Source of the DNA: Streptomyces olivaceus
Lineage (GTDB): Bacteria > Actinomycetota > Actinomycetes > Streptomycetales > Streptomycetaceae
NCBI RefSeq assembly: GCF_000721235.1
Contig: NZ_JOFH01000010.1
Coordinates: 1 to 64,000, forward strand
DNA length: 64,000 nt
Reading direction: 5' to 3'
Under the pieces are notes generated by a model. The model was not told the DNA's origin. It ran no database searches and worked only from the letters and a program-made list of their open reading frames with translations. This document shows positions 23,170 through 31,666 of this stretch, in pieces (the first letter of the stretch is position 1; every line of letters starts with the position of its first letter). The position numbers and the translations under genes were made by a program.

Positions 23170-23850
23170 TCACGCCGGGAGGTTCAGCCCCGTCAGGTCC
23201 AGGGGCGGAGCCGGGGGGAGCGGGCCGGGGGTGGCCGGAGGGTGGGCCTGGAAGGACTGGAAGAGGTAGGTGAGGAGGCGGCGGGCGGCCGGGAGGGCGG
23301 TGTCCGGGGGCTGGGAGGCCAGGCCGGTCACCGCGAGGAGGAGCAGGGGGATGTCGGACGGGGCGAAGTCCTCGCGGAGTTGGCCGGCGTCGCGGGCGCG
23401 TCGGATCAGGCGGGCGAGGCCCTCCTCGGCCCAGGCGCGTTCGCGGTCGTAGTCCAGTGCGCCGGGGAAGCCGGTCATGAGGACCGTGTCGAAGCCGCGG
23501 TCGGTGACCAGGGTGGTGCACACCTTCTCCAGGAGGGTGTAGAGCCCGTGCCCCGGGTCGGGGTCGGCCAGCGCCGTCTCGAAGAAGACCGCGCACTCGG
23601 CGAGCTGGTCGTCGAAGGCGGCGGTGAGGAGTTCGGTGCGGGTCGGGAAGCGGCGGTAGAGGGTGGCCACGCCGACCCCCGCCCGGCGGGCGACCGCGCT
23701 CATCGGGGCGTCCGTGCCGTGGGCGGCGAAGACCTCGCGGGCCGCCTCCAGGACGCGTTCGCGGTTGCGTCGGGCGTCGGCGCGCAGGTCGTCGTGACGA
23801 GGGCCCTGGCCGGTGTTCCCGGAGGGCTTGTGAGAGGGCTGGGCAGGCAT
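23170..23850 (-). CDS. TetR-family transcriptional repressor
   Basis: The 226-residue protein has a classical TetR N-terminal HTH: RERVLEAAREVFAAHGTDAP (about residues 29-48), then MSAVARRAGVGVATLYRRFP with the recognition helix, and TRTELLTAAFDDQ. The C-terminal helical domain binds an unknown ligand. The gene is divergent from an oxidoreductase gene, and a 7+7 bp palindrome lies in the gap, so it very likely represses that gene and itself. I chose the ATG at 23850 (MPAQPSHKPSG); the frame upstream runs into the operator. Confidence 0.93.
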   Translation of the reverse strand: MPAQPSHKPSGNTGQGPRHDDLRADARRNRERVLEAAREVFAAHGTDAPMSAVARRAGVGVATLYRRFPTRTELLTAAFDDQLAECAVFFETALADPDPGHGLYTLLEKVCTTLVTDRGFDTVLMTGFPGALDYDRERAWAEEGLARLIRRARDAGQLREDFAPSDIPLLLLAVTGLASQPPDTALPAARRLLTYLFQSFQAHPPATPGPLPPAPPLDLTGLNLPA

Positions 23851-23868
23851 GTTTCTCACTTTCGGGCC

Positions 23869-23890
23869 AAGTGGAGGGGGTCGTCCACTT
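23869..23890. promoter_or_regulatory. TetR operator palindrome
   Basis: AAGTGGA (23869-23875) and TCCACTT (23884-23890) are exact inverted repeats 8 bases apart, in the 116-bp gap between the divergent tetR and oxidoreductase genes. Size and symmetry are typical of TetR operators. Confidence 0.85.
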
Positions 23891-23966
23891 ACCGGCTTAG
23901 CGTGAGCGTAACAGCGGGCGTGCGCCACGTGCCGCGACTCCCGGACACGCAAAGGAACACCTGATC

Positions 23967-24923
23967 ATGAGTGAGATGAACGCGGTTCTCTTCGACCGGT
24001 ACGGCCCTCCCGAGGTGCTCCACGTCGCCCGGCGTCCGGTGCCCGCCGTCGGTCCCGACGAGGTGCTGGTGCGGGTGCGTGCCGTGGGCGTCAACGGGGG
24101 CGACCTGCTGGACCGGAAGGGGAAGGTGGGGCTGGTGACCGGCCGGGCCTTCCCCAAGGCCACCGGCATCGACTTCGCGGGCGAGGTGGCCCGGGTCGGT
24201 TCGTCGGTCGGCGGGGTGCGGGAGGGCGAGCGGGTGTGGGGGCTGCTGGGGCGGAAGACCGGCAGCATGGCCGAGTACGTCGCCGTCGGCCCGCGGCGGA
24301 TCGCCGCCGCGCCGGAGGGCCTCACCCCGGAGGAGGCCGTCTCGCTGCTCGCGGGTGCGAGTACGGCGGTGACCGCGCTGCGGGACAAGGCCGGCCTGCA
24401 GCCCGGCGAGCGGCTTCTGGTGCGGGGCGGGAGCGGGGGCGTGGGCAGCGTCGCCGTGCAGGTGGGCAAGGTGCTGGGCGCGCACGTCGTGGCGCTGGCG
24501 GGCGGGGGCAACCTCGACTTCGTGCGGGGGCTGGGGGCCGACGAGGCGGTGGACTACCGGGGCGCTCCGCTGTCCGGGCTGGGACGGTTCGACGTCGTCC
24601 TCGACACGGTCGGGACCGGGCAGGCCCGGCTGCGGCGGCTGCTCGCGCCGGGCGGGCGCATGGTCGCCGTCACCGTCGACTTCGACCGGCCCCTCGCCGG
24701 GATCGCCGTCGTGCTCGGCTCCACCGTGCACGGCAGGGGCCGGATCCGCGCCTTCAGCGGCAATCCGGACAGCGCCCTGATCAGGGAGGTCGCGCGGCTC
24801 GCCGAGCACGGTGACCTCGTGCCGGTGGTCGACACCGTCCACGACCTGGACCGTGCCGCCGACGCCCACCGGGCACTGGAGGCCGGGGGAGTGCGCGGGA
24901 AGCACGTCGTCCGGATCGGGTGA
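23967..24923 (+). CDS. Quinone oxidoreductase-like MDR-family dehydrogenase
   Basis: The 318-residue protein is a medium-chain dehydrogenase/reductase of the quinone oxidoreductase type. It has an N-terminal GroES-like domain (VRVRAVGVNGGDLLDRKGKV; GIDFAGEVARVG), then the NADPH-binding segment LLVRGGSGGVGSVAVQVGKV near residues 150-169. It lacks the structural-zinc cysteine cluster, so it is a zinc-free reductase of quinones or enones. Divergent transcription from a TetR gene with a shared operator suggests induction by a reactive electrophile or drug. Confidence 0.92.
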   Translation: MSEMNAVLFDRYGPPEVLHVARRPVPAVGPDEVLVRVRAVGVNGGDLLDRKGKVGLVTGRAFPKATGIDFAGEVARVGSSVGGVREGERVWGLLGRKTGSMAEYVAVGPRRIAAAPEGLTPEEAVSLLAGASTAVTALRDKAGLQPGERLLVRGGSGGVGSVAVQVGKVLGAHVVALAGGGNLDFVRGLGADEAVDYRGAPLSGLGRFDVVLDTVGTGQARLRRLLAPGGRMVAVTVDFDRPLAGIAVVLGSTVHGRGRIRAFSGNPDSALIREVARLAEHGDLVPVVDTVHDLDRAADAHRALEAGGVRGKHVVRIG

Positions 24924-25052
24924 CCGGGGAGGGGGAGGACGGGAGGGGCGGGGCAGGGAGGGGGAGCAGGGTGTTCAGGGAGGCGGGCCGGGGCGTCCGG
25001 GCCGACTGGCCGTCGGCAAAGGCACGGGTGGGGCGGGCGTAGCGTAGGTGGT

Positions 25053-26045
25053 ATGACGACGTACGGATCCTTCCCCGGCACCCGGCCCCGGCGGCTGCGG
25101 ACCACCCCCGTGATGCGTCGGATGGTCGCCGAGACCCGGCTGCACCCCGCCGACCTCATCCTCCCCGCCTTCGTCCGCGAGGGCGTGCGCGAGCCGGTGC
25201 CGATCGCGGCGATGCCCGGCGTCTTCCAGCACACGCGGGACACGCTGAAGAAGGCCGCCGCGGAGGCGGTGGAGGCCGGCGTCTCCGGGATCATGCTCTT
25301 CGGCGTGCCGGAGGAGGGGAAGAAGGACGCCGCGGGGACGGCGGGCACCGACCCCGACGGGATCCTCCAGGTCGCGCTGCGCGACGTGCGGGCCGAGGTC
25401 GGGGACGAGCTGCTCGTCATGTCCGACCTGTGCCTCGACGAGTTCACCGACCACGGGCACTGCGGCGTGCTGGACGAACAGGGGCGGGTCGACAACGACG
25501 CCACCCTTGAGCGGTACGCCGAGATGGCGCAGGTCCAGGCCGACGCGGGCGCGCACATCGTCGGGCCCAGCGGGATGATGGACGGGCAGATCGGCGTCGT
25601 CCGGGACGCGCTCGACCAGATCGGGCGGGAAGACGTCGCGATCCTGGCGTACACCGTCAAGTACGCCTCGGCCTTCTTCGGGCCCTTCCGGGAGGCGGTC
25701 GGGTCCTCGCTCAAGGGCGACCGCAGCACCTACCAGCAGGACTACGCCAACGCGCGCGAGTCGATGCGCGAGTTGGCGCTGGACCTGGCGGAGGGGGCCG
25801 ACATGGTGATGGTCAAGCCGGCCGGGCCCTACCTCGACATCCTCGCCAAGGTCGCCGACGCCGTGGACGTGCCCGTCGCCGCCTACCAGATCTCCGGCGA
25901 GTACTCGATGATCGAGGCCGCCGCCGAGAAGGGCTGGATCGACCGCGACCGGGCCATCCTGGAGGCACTCACCGGGATCAAGCGGGCGGGCGCGCGCAAC
26001 ATCCTGACGTACTGGGCGACCGAGGTCGCCCGCACGCTGCGCTGA
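25053..26045 (+). CDS. hemB: Delta-aminolevulinic acid dehydratase (porphobilinogen synthase)
   Basis: The 330-residue enzyme condenses two 5-aminolevulinates to porphobilinogen, the step before HemC. The catalytic lysines lie in [16 protein letters not shown] and [10 protein letters not shown] (Lys255, Schiff base). The metal region [14 protein letters not shown] lacks the three-cysteine zinc cluster, pointing to the Mg-dependent type. The gene is 8.2 kb from hemD, behind two terminators and an accessory block, so it has its own transcription unit. From memory, hemB directly follows hemD in S. coelicolor. GGTGG precedes the ATG. Confidence 0.97.
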   Translation: MTTYGSFPGTRPRRLRTTPVMRRMVAETRLHPADLILPAFVREGVREPVPIAAMPGVFQHTRDTLKKAAAEAVEAGVSGIMLFGVPEEGKKDAAGTAGTDPDGILQVALRDVRAEVGDELLVMSDLCLDEFTDHGHCGVLDEQGRVDNDATLERYAEMAQVQADAGAHIVGPSGMMDGQIGVVRDALDQIGREDVAILAYTVKYASAFFGPFREAVGSSLKGDRSTYQQDYANARESMRELALDLAEGADMVMVKPAGPYLDILAKVADAVDVPVAAYQISGEYSMIEAAAEKGWIDRDRAILEALTGIKRAGARNILTYWATEVARTLR

Positions 26046-26057
26046 CCGACCTGTGCC

Positions 26058-26086
26058 GGCCCGCCGCGCACGGGGTGCGACGGGCC
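26058..26086. terminator. Probable terminator after hemB
   Basis: GGCCCGCCGCGCA pairs with TGCGACGGGCC, with a two-base mismatch, across a 5-base loop between the convergent hemB and DUF4232 genes. Confidence 0.55.
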
Positions 26087-26097
26087 CGTGGACCCCT

Positions 26098-26826
26098 TCA
26101 GTACTCGAGCGCGTTCGCGGCGCTGGTCTGCCAGTAGGTGACCGTCAGGTCGTTGTCGACGTGCACGCCGCCGGAGGGAAGCTCGGCCCGGGCGATGGAG
26201 CCGTCCTCGAAGGGGATGGTCAGGGTGCTCACCTCGTGGCCGCCCTCCGCGCTGCCGTCGCCGGACGACAGCCGCACGCCCGCGTAGCCGGACTCGCCCG
26301 AGGCGAGCGTCGTCAGCGCCTGCGGCTTGCTGGACTCCGCGACCGGCGGCACCGACTGGGCCTCGCCGAACCGGGCCGCCGGGTACTGCGGCAGCGTGCA
26401 CGTCTTCGAGCCGGTGTTGGTGGCGGTCAGCAGCAGGTGGTTGATCGGGCGGGGCGCGTTCTTCGCGGTGATCCGGACGTCGGACGCGGAGCACTTGCCG
26501 GGCAGGTCCGAGTCGGAGTCCGAACCGAAGCCGGAGTTCGAGTCCTTGCCACCGCCGGTGTTCTTGCCGGAACCCTCGCCCGAGCCGGAACCCGTCCCGG
26601 ACCCCGACGCGTCGTCCTTACCGGCGGAACCGCTCGACCCCGCGCTGCCGGTGTCGTCCTTCGCGTCGTCCGAGGGCCCGGTGCTCTCGTCCGCCGACGC
26701 GGAGGACGAGGCCGGCTTCGGGGAGCCCGTGTTGAGCCCGTCGCCCTCGCAGGCCGTCAGGGAGAGCGCGGCCAGCGCGACCGTGGCGGCGGCGAACAGA
26801 CGGGTACGGGTGGTGCGTGCGGACAT
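26098..26826 (-). CDS. DUF4232 lipoprotein with disordered Ser/Gly/Asp linker
   Basis: The 242-residue protein has a lipoprotein signal peptide ending in ALSLTAC (lipid-modified Cys at about 27). A disordered linker rich in Ser, Gly and Asp (about 28-112) follows, then a DUF4232 domain with RPINHLLLTATNTG, a CSASD...KTCTL cysteine pair and ASGESGYAGVR. It is a clear paralogue of the secreted protein at 22437 and, unlike it, membrane-anchored. It is expressed from a strong ribosome-binding site before ATG 26826. Function is unknown. Confidence 0.92.
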   Translation of the reverse strand: MSARTTRTRLFAAATVALAALSLTACEGDGLNTGSPKPASSSASADESTGPSDDAKDDTGSAGSSGSAGKDDASGSGTGSGSGEGSGKNTGGGKDSNSGFGSDSDSDLPGKCSASDVRITAKNAPRPINHLLLTATNTGSKTCTLPQYPAARFGEAQSVPPVAESSKPQALTTLASGESGYAGVRLSSGDGSAEGGHEVSTLTIPFEDGSIARAELPSGGVHVDNDLTVTYWQTSAANALEY

Positions 26827-27046
26827 GAAAGTTCCCCCTGGGAAGTGGAGTTCGGGTGAGCCGCTCGACCGTTCGCCGGGAGCGGCTGCTTGGATGGCCC
26901 TAGCTTGCGGCCGTGTCCGTCCCGGCCGCCAGCGACGGGGGAACATGCGGGACGATGGAACGCCGGGAACGCTCTGACCTGCGGGAACGGCGCCTTCCTG
27001 GGACACGGTACGGGGATGCGACAGGGTGCGAGGAGAGGGAGGAACG

Positions 27047-28420
27047 GTGGCGGGGGACGACTTCGCGGGCCTGCTGCGGGAGTTGAAGGAGCGGTCCGGA
27101 CTCAGCTACGGGGCGCTCGGCAAGCGGCTGCACATGAGCGGTTCGACCCTGCACCGGTACGTCAACGGGGAGGTGGTGCCGGTGGAGTTCGCCCCCGTCG
27201 AGCGCCTCGCCCGCGCGTGCCGGGCGACACCCGGGGAACTGCTCGAACTCCACCGCCGCTGGATCCGCGCGGACGCGCTGCGCGGCGTCAAGAAGGGGGA
27301 GGAGAGCGAGGAGGGGGCCGGCAAGGACGGGACCGTCACGGACGGCACCGTCAAGGAGGAGGCCGTCGCGGAGAATGAGGGGGACTGCCCCGGCGGGGAG
27401 GAGGGCAACGAGCCCGCCGCGCCCGCCCCGCCCGCCGCGCCCGCCGTCCCGGACGCCCCGCTCGTACGGGACGCACCCGTCGCAGCCACCGCGCCCGCCG
27501 TATCCGTCCCGCCCCGCCGCCGCGTCCCGCGCGTCGCGCTGTACGCCGCGACCGGCGTCGTCGCCGTCAGTGCCGCCGTCGCGCTCGCGCTGAACCTCCT
27601 GGCCGACCCGGACGAGAAGGAGCACCACGGTCCGGCCGGGGCGGTCGCACAGAACTCCGCGCCGGAGTCCGAAGCCGCCACCGGATCGCCGTCCCCGAGC
27701 GGCAGCGAGACCTCGTCGCCGTCCGCGTCCGCGTCGGCCTCCGTGTCCGCGTCCGGCTCCGTCTCCGCGGCCCCGTCGGGCCCCGGCGCCGCCGGGCCGA
27801 GCCGCGAGGCACCCGACGACGGGCCCCTGTTCACCGTGTCGACCACCCCGTACCACTGGGACGTGCCCTGCGACCACGCCTTCCTGGTCGACCGCAGCCC
27901 GAAGAACGTGCCGAAGCCGCCTCCGCTGCAGGGCGCCGTCGGCTGGGCCGTCCCCCTCAAGGCGGTCTCCGCGAACCGGCAGATGGCCGTCCTCACCGTG
28001 CAGGGCACCGGAGCGGACACGGTCGTCCTGAACGACCTGCACGTCCGCGTGGTGAGCAGCGGACCGCCGCTGGACTGGAACCAGTACGTGATGGGCAACG
28101 GCTGCGGCGGCCAGGTCGACACCAAGGCCTTCGACGTCTCGCTCGACCTGGGCACCCCGCTGGCGACGCCGATCGGGGGGCAGCGGGACTTCCCGTACAG
28201 CGTCACCAAGAACGACCCCGAGGTCTTCTTCGTCAACGCGCACACCAGCGGCCACGACGTCAGCTGGTACCTGGAGCTGGAGTGGTCCAGCGGCGGCCGG
28301 CACGGCATCATGCGGGTCGACGACCACGGCCGGCCGTTCCGCACCAGCGCCTCCCGGGACGACTCCTACTACGCCTACCCCCTCGGCGGCAAAGGCTGGG
28401 AGCTGGTGGAGGGCGGCTGA
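27047..28420 (+). CDS. Membrane-anchored XRE-family regulator with unknown outer domain
   Basis: The 457-residue protein has a cytoplasmic XRE HTH at the N-terminus (about residues 4-60; SYGALGKRLHMSGSTLHRYV with TLHRYVNG). A charged, Pro/Ala-rich linker leads to one membrane helix at about 162-185 and a long Ser-rich periplasm-side linker (195-255). An outer domain of about 200 residues contains two cysteines (VPCDH and GNGCGG) and Trp/Tyr-rich segments (SWYLELEWSSGG). The topology suggests a one-component sensor that binds DNA while anchored in the membrane. I chose the GTG at 27047, which has GGGAGGA upstream. It lies divergent from the DUF4232 lipoprotein gene. Confidence 0.87.
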   Translation: MAGDDFAGLLRELKERSGLSYGALGKRLHMSGSTLHRYVNGEVVPVEFAPVERLARACRATPGELLELHRRWIRADALRGVKKGEESEEGAGKDGTVTDGTVKEEAVAENEGDCPGGEEGNEPAAPAPPAAPAVPDAPLVRDAPVAATAPAVSVPPRRRVPRVALYAATGVVAVSAAVALALNLLADPDEKEHHGPAGAVAQNSAPESEAATGSPSPSGSETSSPSASASASVSASGSVSAAPSGPGAAGPSREAPDDGPLFTVSTTPYHWDVPCDHAFLVDRSPKNVPKPPPLQGAVGWAVPLKAVSANRQMAVLTVQGTGADTVVLNDLHVRVVSSGPPLDWNQYVMGNGCGGQVDTKAFDVSLDLGTPLATPIGGQRDFPYSVTKNDPEVFFVNAHTSGHDVSWYLELEWSSGGRHGIMRVDDHGRPFRTSASRDDSYYAYPLGGKGWELVEGG

Positions 28421-28486
28421 CGCGAGTGATGGCAGGGCGAGGGCGGGGCGGGCCCGTAGCACGGTGTCCGAATCGCGGAAAGTCTG

Positions 28487-28514
28487 TTGTAGGTGGCACG
28501 CACTTCCCTACGCT
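28487..28514 (+). promoter_or_regulatory. Probable promoter giving a leaderless aminotransferase mRNA
   Basis: TTGTAG (28487-28492) and TACGCT (28509-28514) are separated by 16 bases and end 6 bases before the ATG at 28521. Transcription would therefore start at or next to the start codon. There is no ribosome-binding site. Confidence 0.6.
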
Positions 28515-28520
28515 GCGGAC

Positions 28521-29732
28521 ATGACCGCGACCGAGACCCCGCCCATCGCCGCCACCGCCCCGCTGCCGCCGCTCGCCGCGCGGGCCCGGTCGATCGGCGG
28601 TTCGCCCGTACGGGACATCCTCGCCGTCACCGCCCGGCCCGAGGTGATCAACTTCGCGGGCGGGCTGCCGGCGCCCGAGCTGTTCGACGCCGACGGCATC
28701 GCCGAGGCGTACCGGGCCGTCCTCGCCGAGGAGCCCGCGCGGGCCCTGCAGTACTCCACCACCGAGGGCGAGCCCGCCCTGCGGGCCGCGCTCGCCGCCC
28801 GCACCTCGGCCCGCGGGCTCGGCACCGACGCCGACGACATCCTCGTCACCACCGGTTCCCAGCAGGCCCTGTCGCTCCTCGCCACCGCCCTGCTCGAACC
28901 CGGCGACACCGTCCTCGTCGAGAGCCCCTGCTACCTGGCCGCGCTCCAGGCGTTCGGCCTCGCGGGCGCCCGGGTGGTGGCCGTGCCCGGCGACGAGGAC
29001 GGGATCGACCCGGAGGCACTGGAGGAACTGGTGGTGCGCGAGCGCCCCAAGCTGCTCTACACGGTCCCCACCTTCTCCAACCCCACCGGCCGCACCATGC
29101 CGGCCGCGCGCCGTGCCGCCGTGGCCGAGGTCGCCGGACGGTGCGGGCTGTGGATCGTCGAGGACGACCCGTACGGGGAACTGCGCTTCGAGGGCGAGCG
29201 GGTGCCGTGGATCGCCTCCCACGAGGGGGCCCGCGACCGGACCGTGCTGCTGGGCTCCTTCTCCAAGGTCATGGCGCCCGGCCTGCGCCTGGGCTGGCTG
29301 CGGGCGCCCGCCGAGCTGAGCCGGGCCTGCGCGGTCGCCAAGCAGGCCGCCGACCTGCACACGCCGACCGTCAACCAGCTCGCCGCCGCCCGCTACCTCG
29401 CCGACCGCGACCTGGACGCCCACGTCGCGCGCGTCGCCGCCGCCTACTCGACCCGGCGGGACGCCATGCTCGCGGGCCTCGCGGACGCCCTCCCGGCGGG
29501 GTCGGCGTGGACCCGGCCCGAGGGCGGCATGTTCCTGTGGGTCCGGCTGCCGGGCTCGTACGACACCACCGCCCTTCTGGCCGACGTCGTCCGGCACGAC
29601 GTGGCGTACGTCCCCGGCGCCCCCTTCTACGCGGGCGAGCCCGACCGCGCCACACTGCGGCTGTGCTACGTCACCCAGACGCCGGACGAGATCGCCGAGG
29701 GGCTGCGGAGGCTGGGCGAGGCGTTGCGGTAG
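28521..29732 (+). CDS. PLP-dependent aminotransferase, class I/II (2-aminoadipate/valine-pyruvate type)
   Basis: The 403-residue protein is a fold-type I aminotransferase. It shows the FAGGLPAPELFD N-terminal block, the LQYSTTEGEPALRAAL segment, DDILVTTGSQQALSLLA (PLP phosphate), TVPTFSNPTGRTMP with the conserved Asn, VEDDPYGELRF (Asp of the PLP pyridine), and GSFSKVMAPGLRLGW with the Schiff-base Lys. It resembles the LysN/2-aminoadipate and aromatic aminotransferase group, without the GntR domain of MocR regulators. It acts in the cytoplasm on an amino acid that cannot be fixed from sequence. Its 3' end overlaps the convergent XRE gene by 62 bp. Confidence 0.92.
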   Translation: MTATETPPIAATAPLPPLAARARSIGGSPVRDILAVTARPEVINFAGGLPAPELFDADGIAEAYRAVLAEEPARALQYSTTEGEPALRAALAARTSARGLGTDADDILVTTGSQQALSLLATALLEPGDTVLVESPCYLAALQAFGLAGARVVAVPGDEDGIDPEALEELVVRERPKLLYTVPTFSNPTGRTMPAARRAAVAEVAGRCGLWIVEDDPYGELRFEGERVPWIASHEGARDRTVLLGSFSKVMAPGLRLGWLRAPAELSRACAVAKQAADLHTPTVNQLAAARYLADRDLDAHVARVAAAYSTRRDAMLAGLADALPAGSAWTRPEGGMFLWVRLPGSYDTTALLADVVRHDVAYVPGAPFYAGEPDRATLRLCYVTQTPDEIAEGLRRLGEALR

Positions 29733-30669
29733 GCGCTGCGCTCCCCGCCGTACTCCGCTGCTCCGCGGGCGGGTCCGCGGTCTCGCGCCCGCCCACGCGG
29801 GCGTCCACGCACTCCCGTCCGGCGTCGGCCGCCGCGGGCCGGAAGCAGGCCCGGACGACGGTTCCGGGGCGGGCGGCGGTCATGACCGTATAGACGTAGG
29901 ACTCGGTGTCGACCTGCCCCTCGACCTCCGCGCGGTGGGTCGGGCCGCCCGCCGCGATCTCCAGCCGGTCGCCGGTGCGCGTCCGCCACATCCGGGCCCA
30001 ACTCGCCTCGCACCGGGGGCTGTAGCGCAGTTCCACCCGGGCTCCGGTGCTGGTGCGCTCCGTGGTGAGGGTGTCGGGTCCCGCCCCGCAGAACATGTGG
30101 ATCGGGTCCTGGCCCTCGCAGGAGGCGCCCCGGCAGCGGGGGCCGGGGGCGGACGGTGCGGTGGGCGGGGGGTCCGAGGCACCCTGCCGGTCCGACAGCA
30201 TGACGACTACCGCGGTGACGCCGCCGAGGGTGACGGCGCACACGGACGTCAGCACCGTCAGCAGGCGCTTCCGGTCCGGGCGCTCGGGGCGCTCCGGGCG
30301 GTCCGGGCGCTCATGGCGGTCCTGGGTCGGCTTCCGCGGCGGCTCGGGAGAAGGCGGTCCGGGCGACGACGGCGGTGGTCCGGACGAGGGCTGCGGGGTG
30401 GCGGGCGCCTCCGCCGCGCGTCCGCTCCACTGCGACTCCGCGATCTCCCACAGCGCCAGCAGCCGCCCCTCCGGCTCCCCGGCCAGCCGGCACAGGTCCT
30501 GCACCGCCCGGCGCGGGGGCAGGTTCCTGCCGTTGAGATAGCGCTCCCAGGACGACTTGCTGTACGGGGTGCGCTCAGCCAGCGCCGCCAGGCTCAGTCC
30601 CGTGCGTGTGCGCAGCTCCCGCAGCGCCGTGGCCAGGCGGGAGTGCTCCGGCGTCGCTTGGGGCGTCAA
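29671..30669 (-). CDS. Membrane-anchored XRE-family regulator with DUF2690 domain
   Basis: The 332-residue protein begins with an XRE HTH (residues about 10-55; LSLAALAERTPYSKSSWERY). A Pro-rich and Arg/Asp-rich linker, one membrane helix (135-158) and an outer DUF2690 domain (CRGASCEGQDPIHMFC, about 179-194, onward) follow. It then ends in a low-complexity tail that runs into the convergent aminotransferase gene. The start is TTG at 30669, overlapping the stop of the upstream XRE gene as ATTGA, so the two regulators are translationally coupled. Their HTH segments are close paralogues (SWERYLNGRNLPPR versus SWERYLGGRSLPPR). A DNA-binding membrane sensor is inferred. Confidence 0.87.
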   Translation of the reverse strand: MTPQATPEHSRLATALRELRTRTGLSLAALAERTPYSKSSWERYLNGRNLPPRRAVQDLCRLAGEPEGRLLALWEIAESQWSGRAAEAPATPQPSSGPPPSSPGPPSPEPPRKPTQDRHERPDRPERPERPDRKRLLTVLTSVCAVTLGGVTAVVVMLSDRQGASDPPPTAPSAPGPRCRGASCEGQDPIHMFCGAGPDTLTTERTSTGARVELRYSPRCEASWARMWRTRTGDRLEIAAGGPTHRAEVEGQVDTESYVYTVMTAARPGTVVRACFRPAAADAGRECVDARVGGRETADPPAEQRSTAGSAAPTATPRPASAAPRRSRPASG

Positions 30670-31496
30670 TGCGGTGCCGCTCCCCGCAGCGCCCTCCAGG
30701 TGTGCGGGCCGACGATGCCGTCCACGACCAGACCGTCGCGCTGCTGGACGCGCTTGACCGCGCGCTGCGTCAGCGGTCCGAAGATCCCGTCGACCTCGCC
30801 CGGCGAGAGGCCCGCCCGGTCGAGCAGGCACTGGACCTCGGCCACCTCGGGACCGGCCTCGCCGAAGGCCACGAGGGCTTCCTGGGTACGGCTGTTGCCG
30901 GCGTACCAGTGGCCGTCCTCCCGCCGGACCCGGCACGTGTAAACGGGCTTGGAGCCGGAGGCCGACGCGGTGACCGGCGCGGCCGAGGCCGCCGCGGGGT
31001 GCCCGTCGGAGTCTTCGTCGCCGGAGCCGGAGGCGCCGGTGAACCGCACCGCCAGCAGGACGGCCGCGGCCACGGCCAGTACGAAGGCCACCGCGCCCGT
31101 GATCCGGACGGTGCGCGACCTGCGCGATACGGTCACCTCGTCGTGGTACCCGGCCTCGGAGGCCCCCGGGTGCTCCGGCCTGCCGGACTCCGCGGCCTCC
31201 TCGGGTGCCCCGGGCAGGGCGCCGCGCGTGCGCGGCCAGTGCTCGGAGGCGACCTCGTGCAGCGCGAGCAGCCGGGTCGGGTCCTCACCGGCGATCCCGG
31301 CCATCGCCTCGACGGCGTCCCGGGGCGGCAGGGACCGGCCGCCCAGATAGCGCTCCCACGACTTCGCGCTGTACCCCGTCTTGGCGGCCAGCTGCCGCAT
31401 GCTCAGCCCGCCGTGATCCTTCAGCCGCCGTAATCGCACCACCAACTGGCGCACCCGCGGATCCAGTTCAGCGGGCAGCTCTTTCCAGCGCGACAT
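30666..31496 (-). CDS. Membrane-anchored XRE-family regulator with peptidoglycan-binding domain
   Basis: The 276-residue protein has an N-terminal XRE HTH (about residues 14-65; LSMRQLAAKTGYSAKSWERY). A membrane helix at about 131-151, an Ala/Ser linker and a C-terminal PG_binding_1 domain follow (about 210-275; EVQCLLDRAGLSPGEVDGIF, and GPLTQRAVKRVQQRDGLVVD). The outer domain would hold the peptidoglycan layer while the inner domain binds DNA, so cell-wall state could be read out as transcription. It is coupled to the DUF2690 paralogue downstream. A 14-bp palindrome lies in the divergent promoter region at 31667. Confidence 0.9.
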   Translation of the reverse strand: MSRWKELPAELDPRVRQLVVRLRRLKDHGGLSMRQLAAKTGYSAKSWERYLGGRSLPPRDAVEAMAGIAGEDPTRLLALHEVASEHWPRTRGALPGAPEEAAESGRPEHPGASEAGYHDEVTVSRRSRTVRITGAVAFVLAVAAAVLLAVRFTGASGSGDEDSDGHPAAASAAPVTASASGSKPVYTCRVRREDGHWYAGNSRTQEALVAFGEAGPEVAEVQCLLDRAGLSPGEVDGIFGPLTQRAVKRVQQRDGLVVDGIVGPHTWRALRGAAPH

Positions 31497-31666
31497 GATC
31501 CCCCACTCGCGTCCGGGCTTGCTCGTCCGGTTCCCGTTCCCCCGGCCCCCATTCTGCCCCAGCGCCCACGACACGCACCGGACCGAGGTTCTCCCACCCT
31601 CCGGAATCGGCCATCCCGCCGTCCCGCCGTACGGACTTGGCGGACGGTGTCCCCGCAGGTCAGCGG

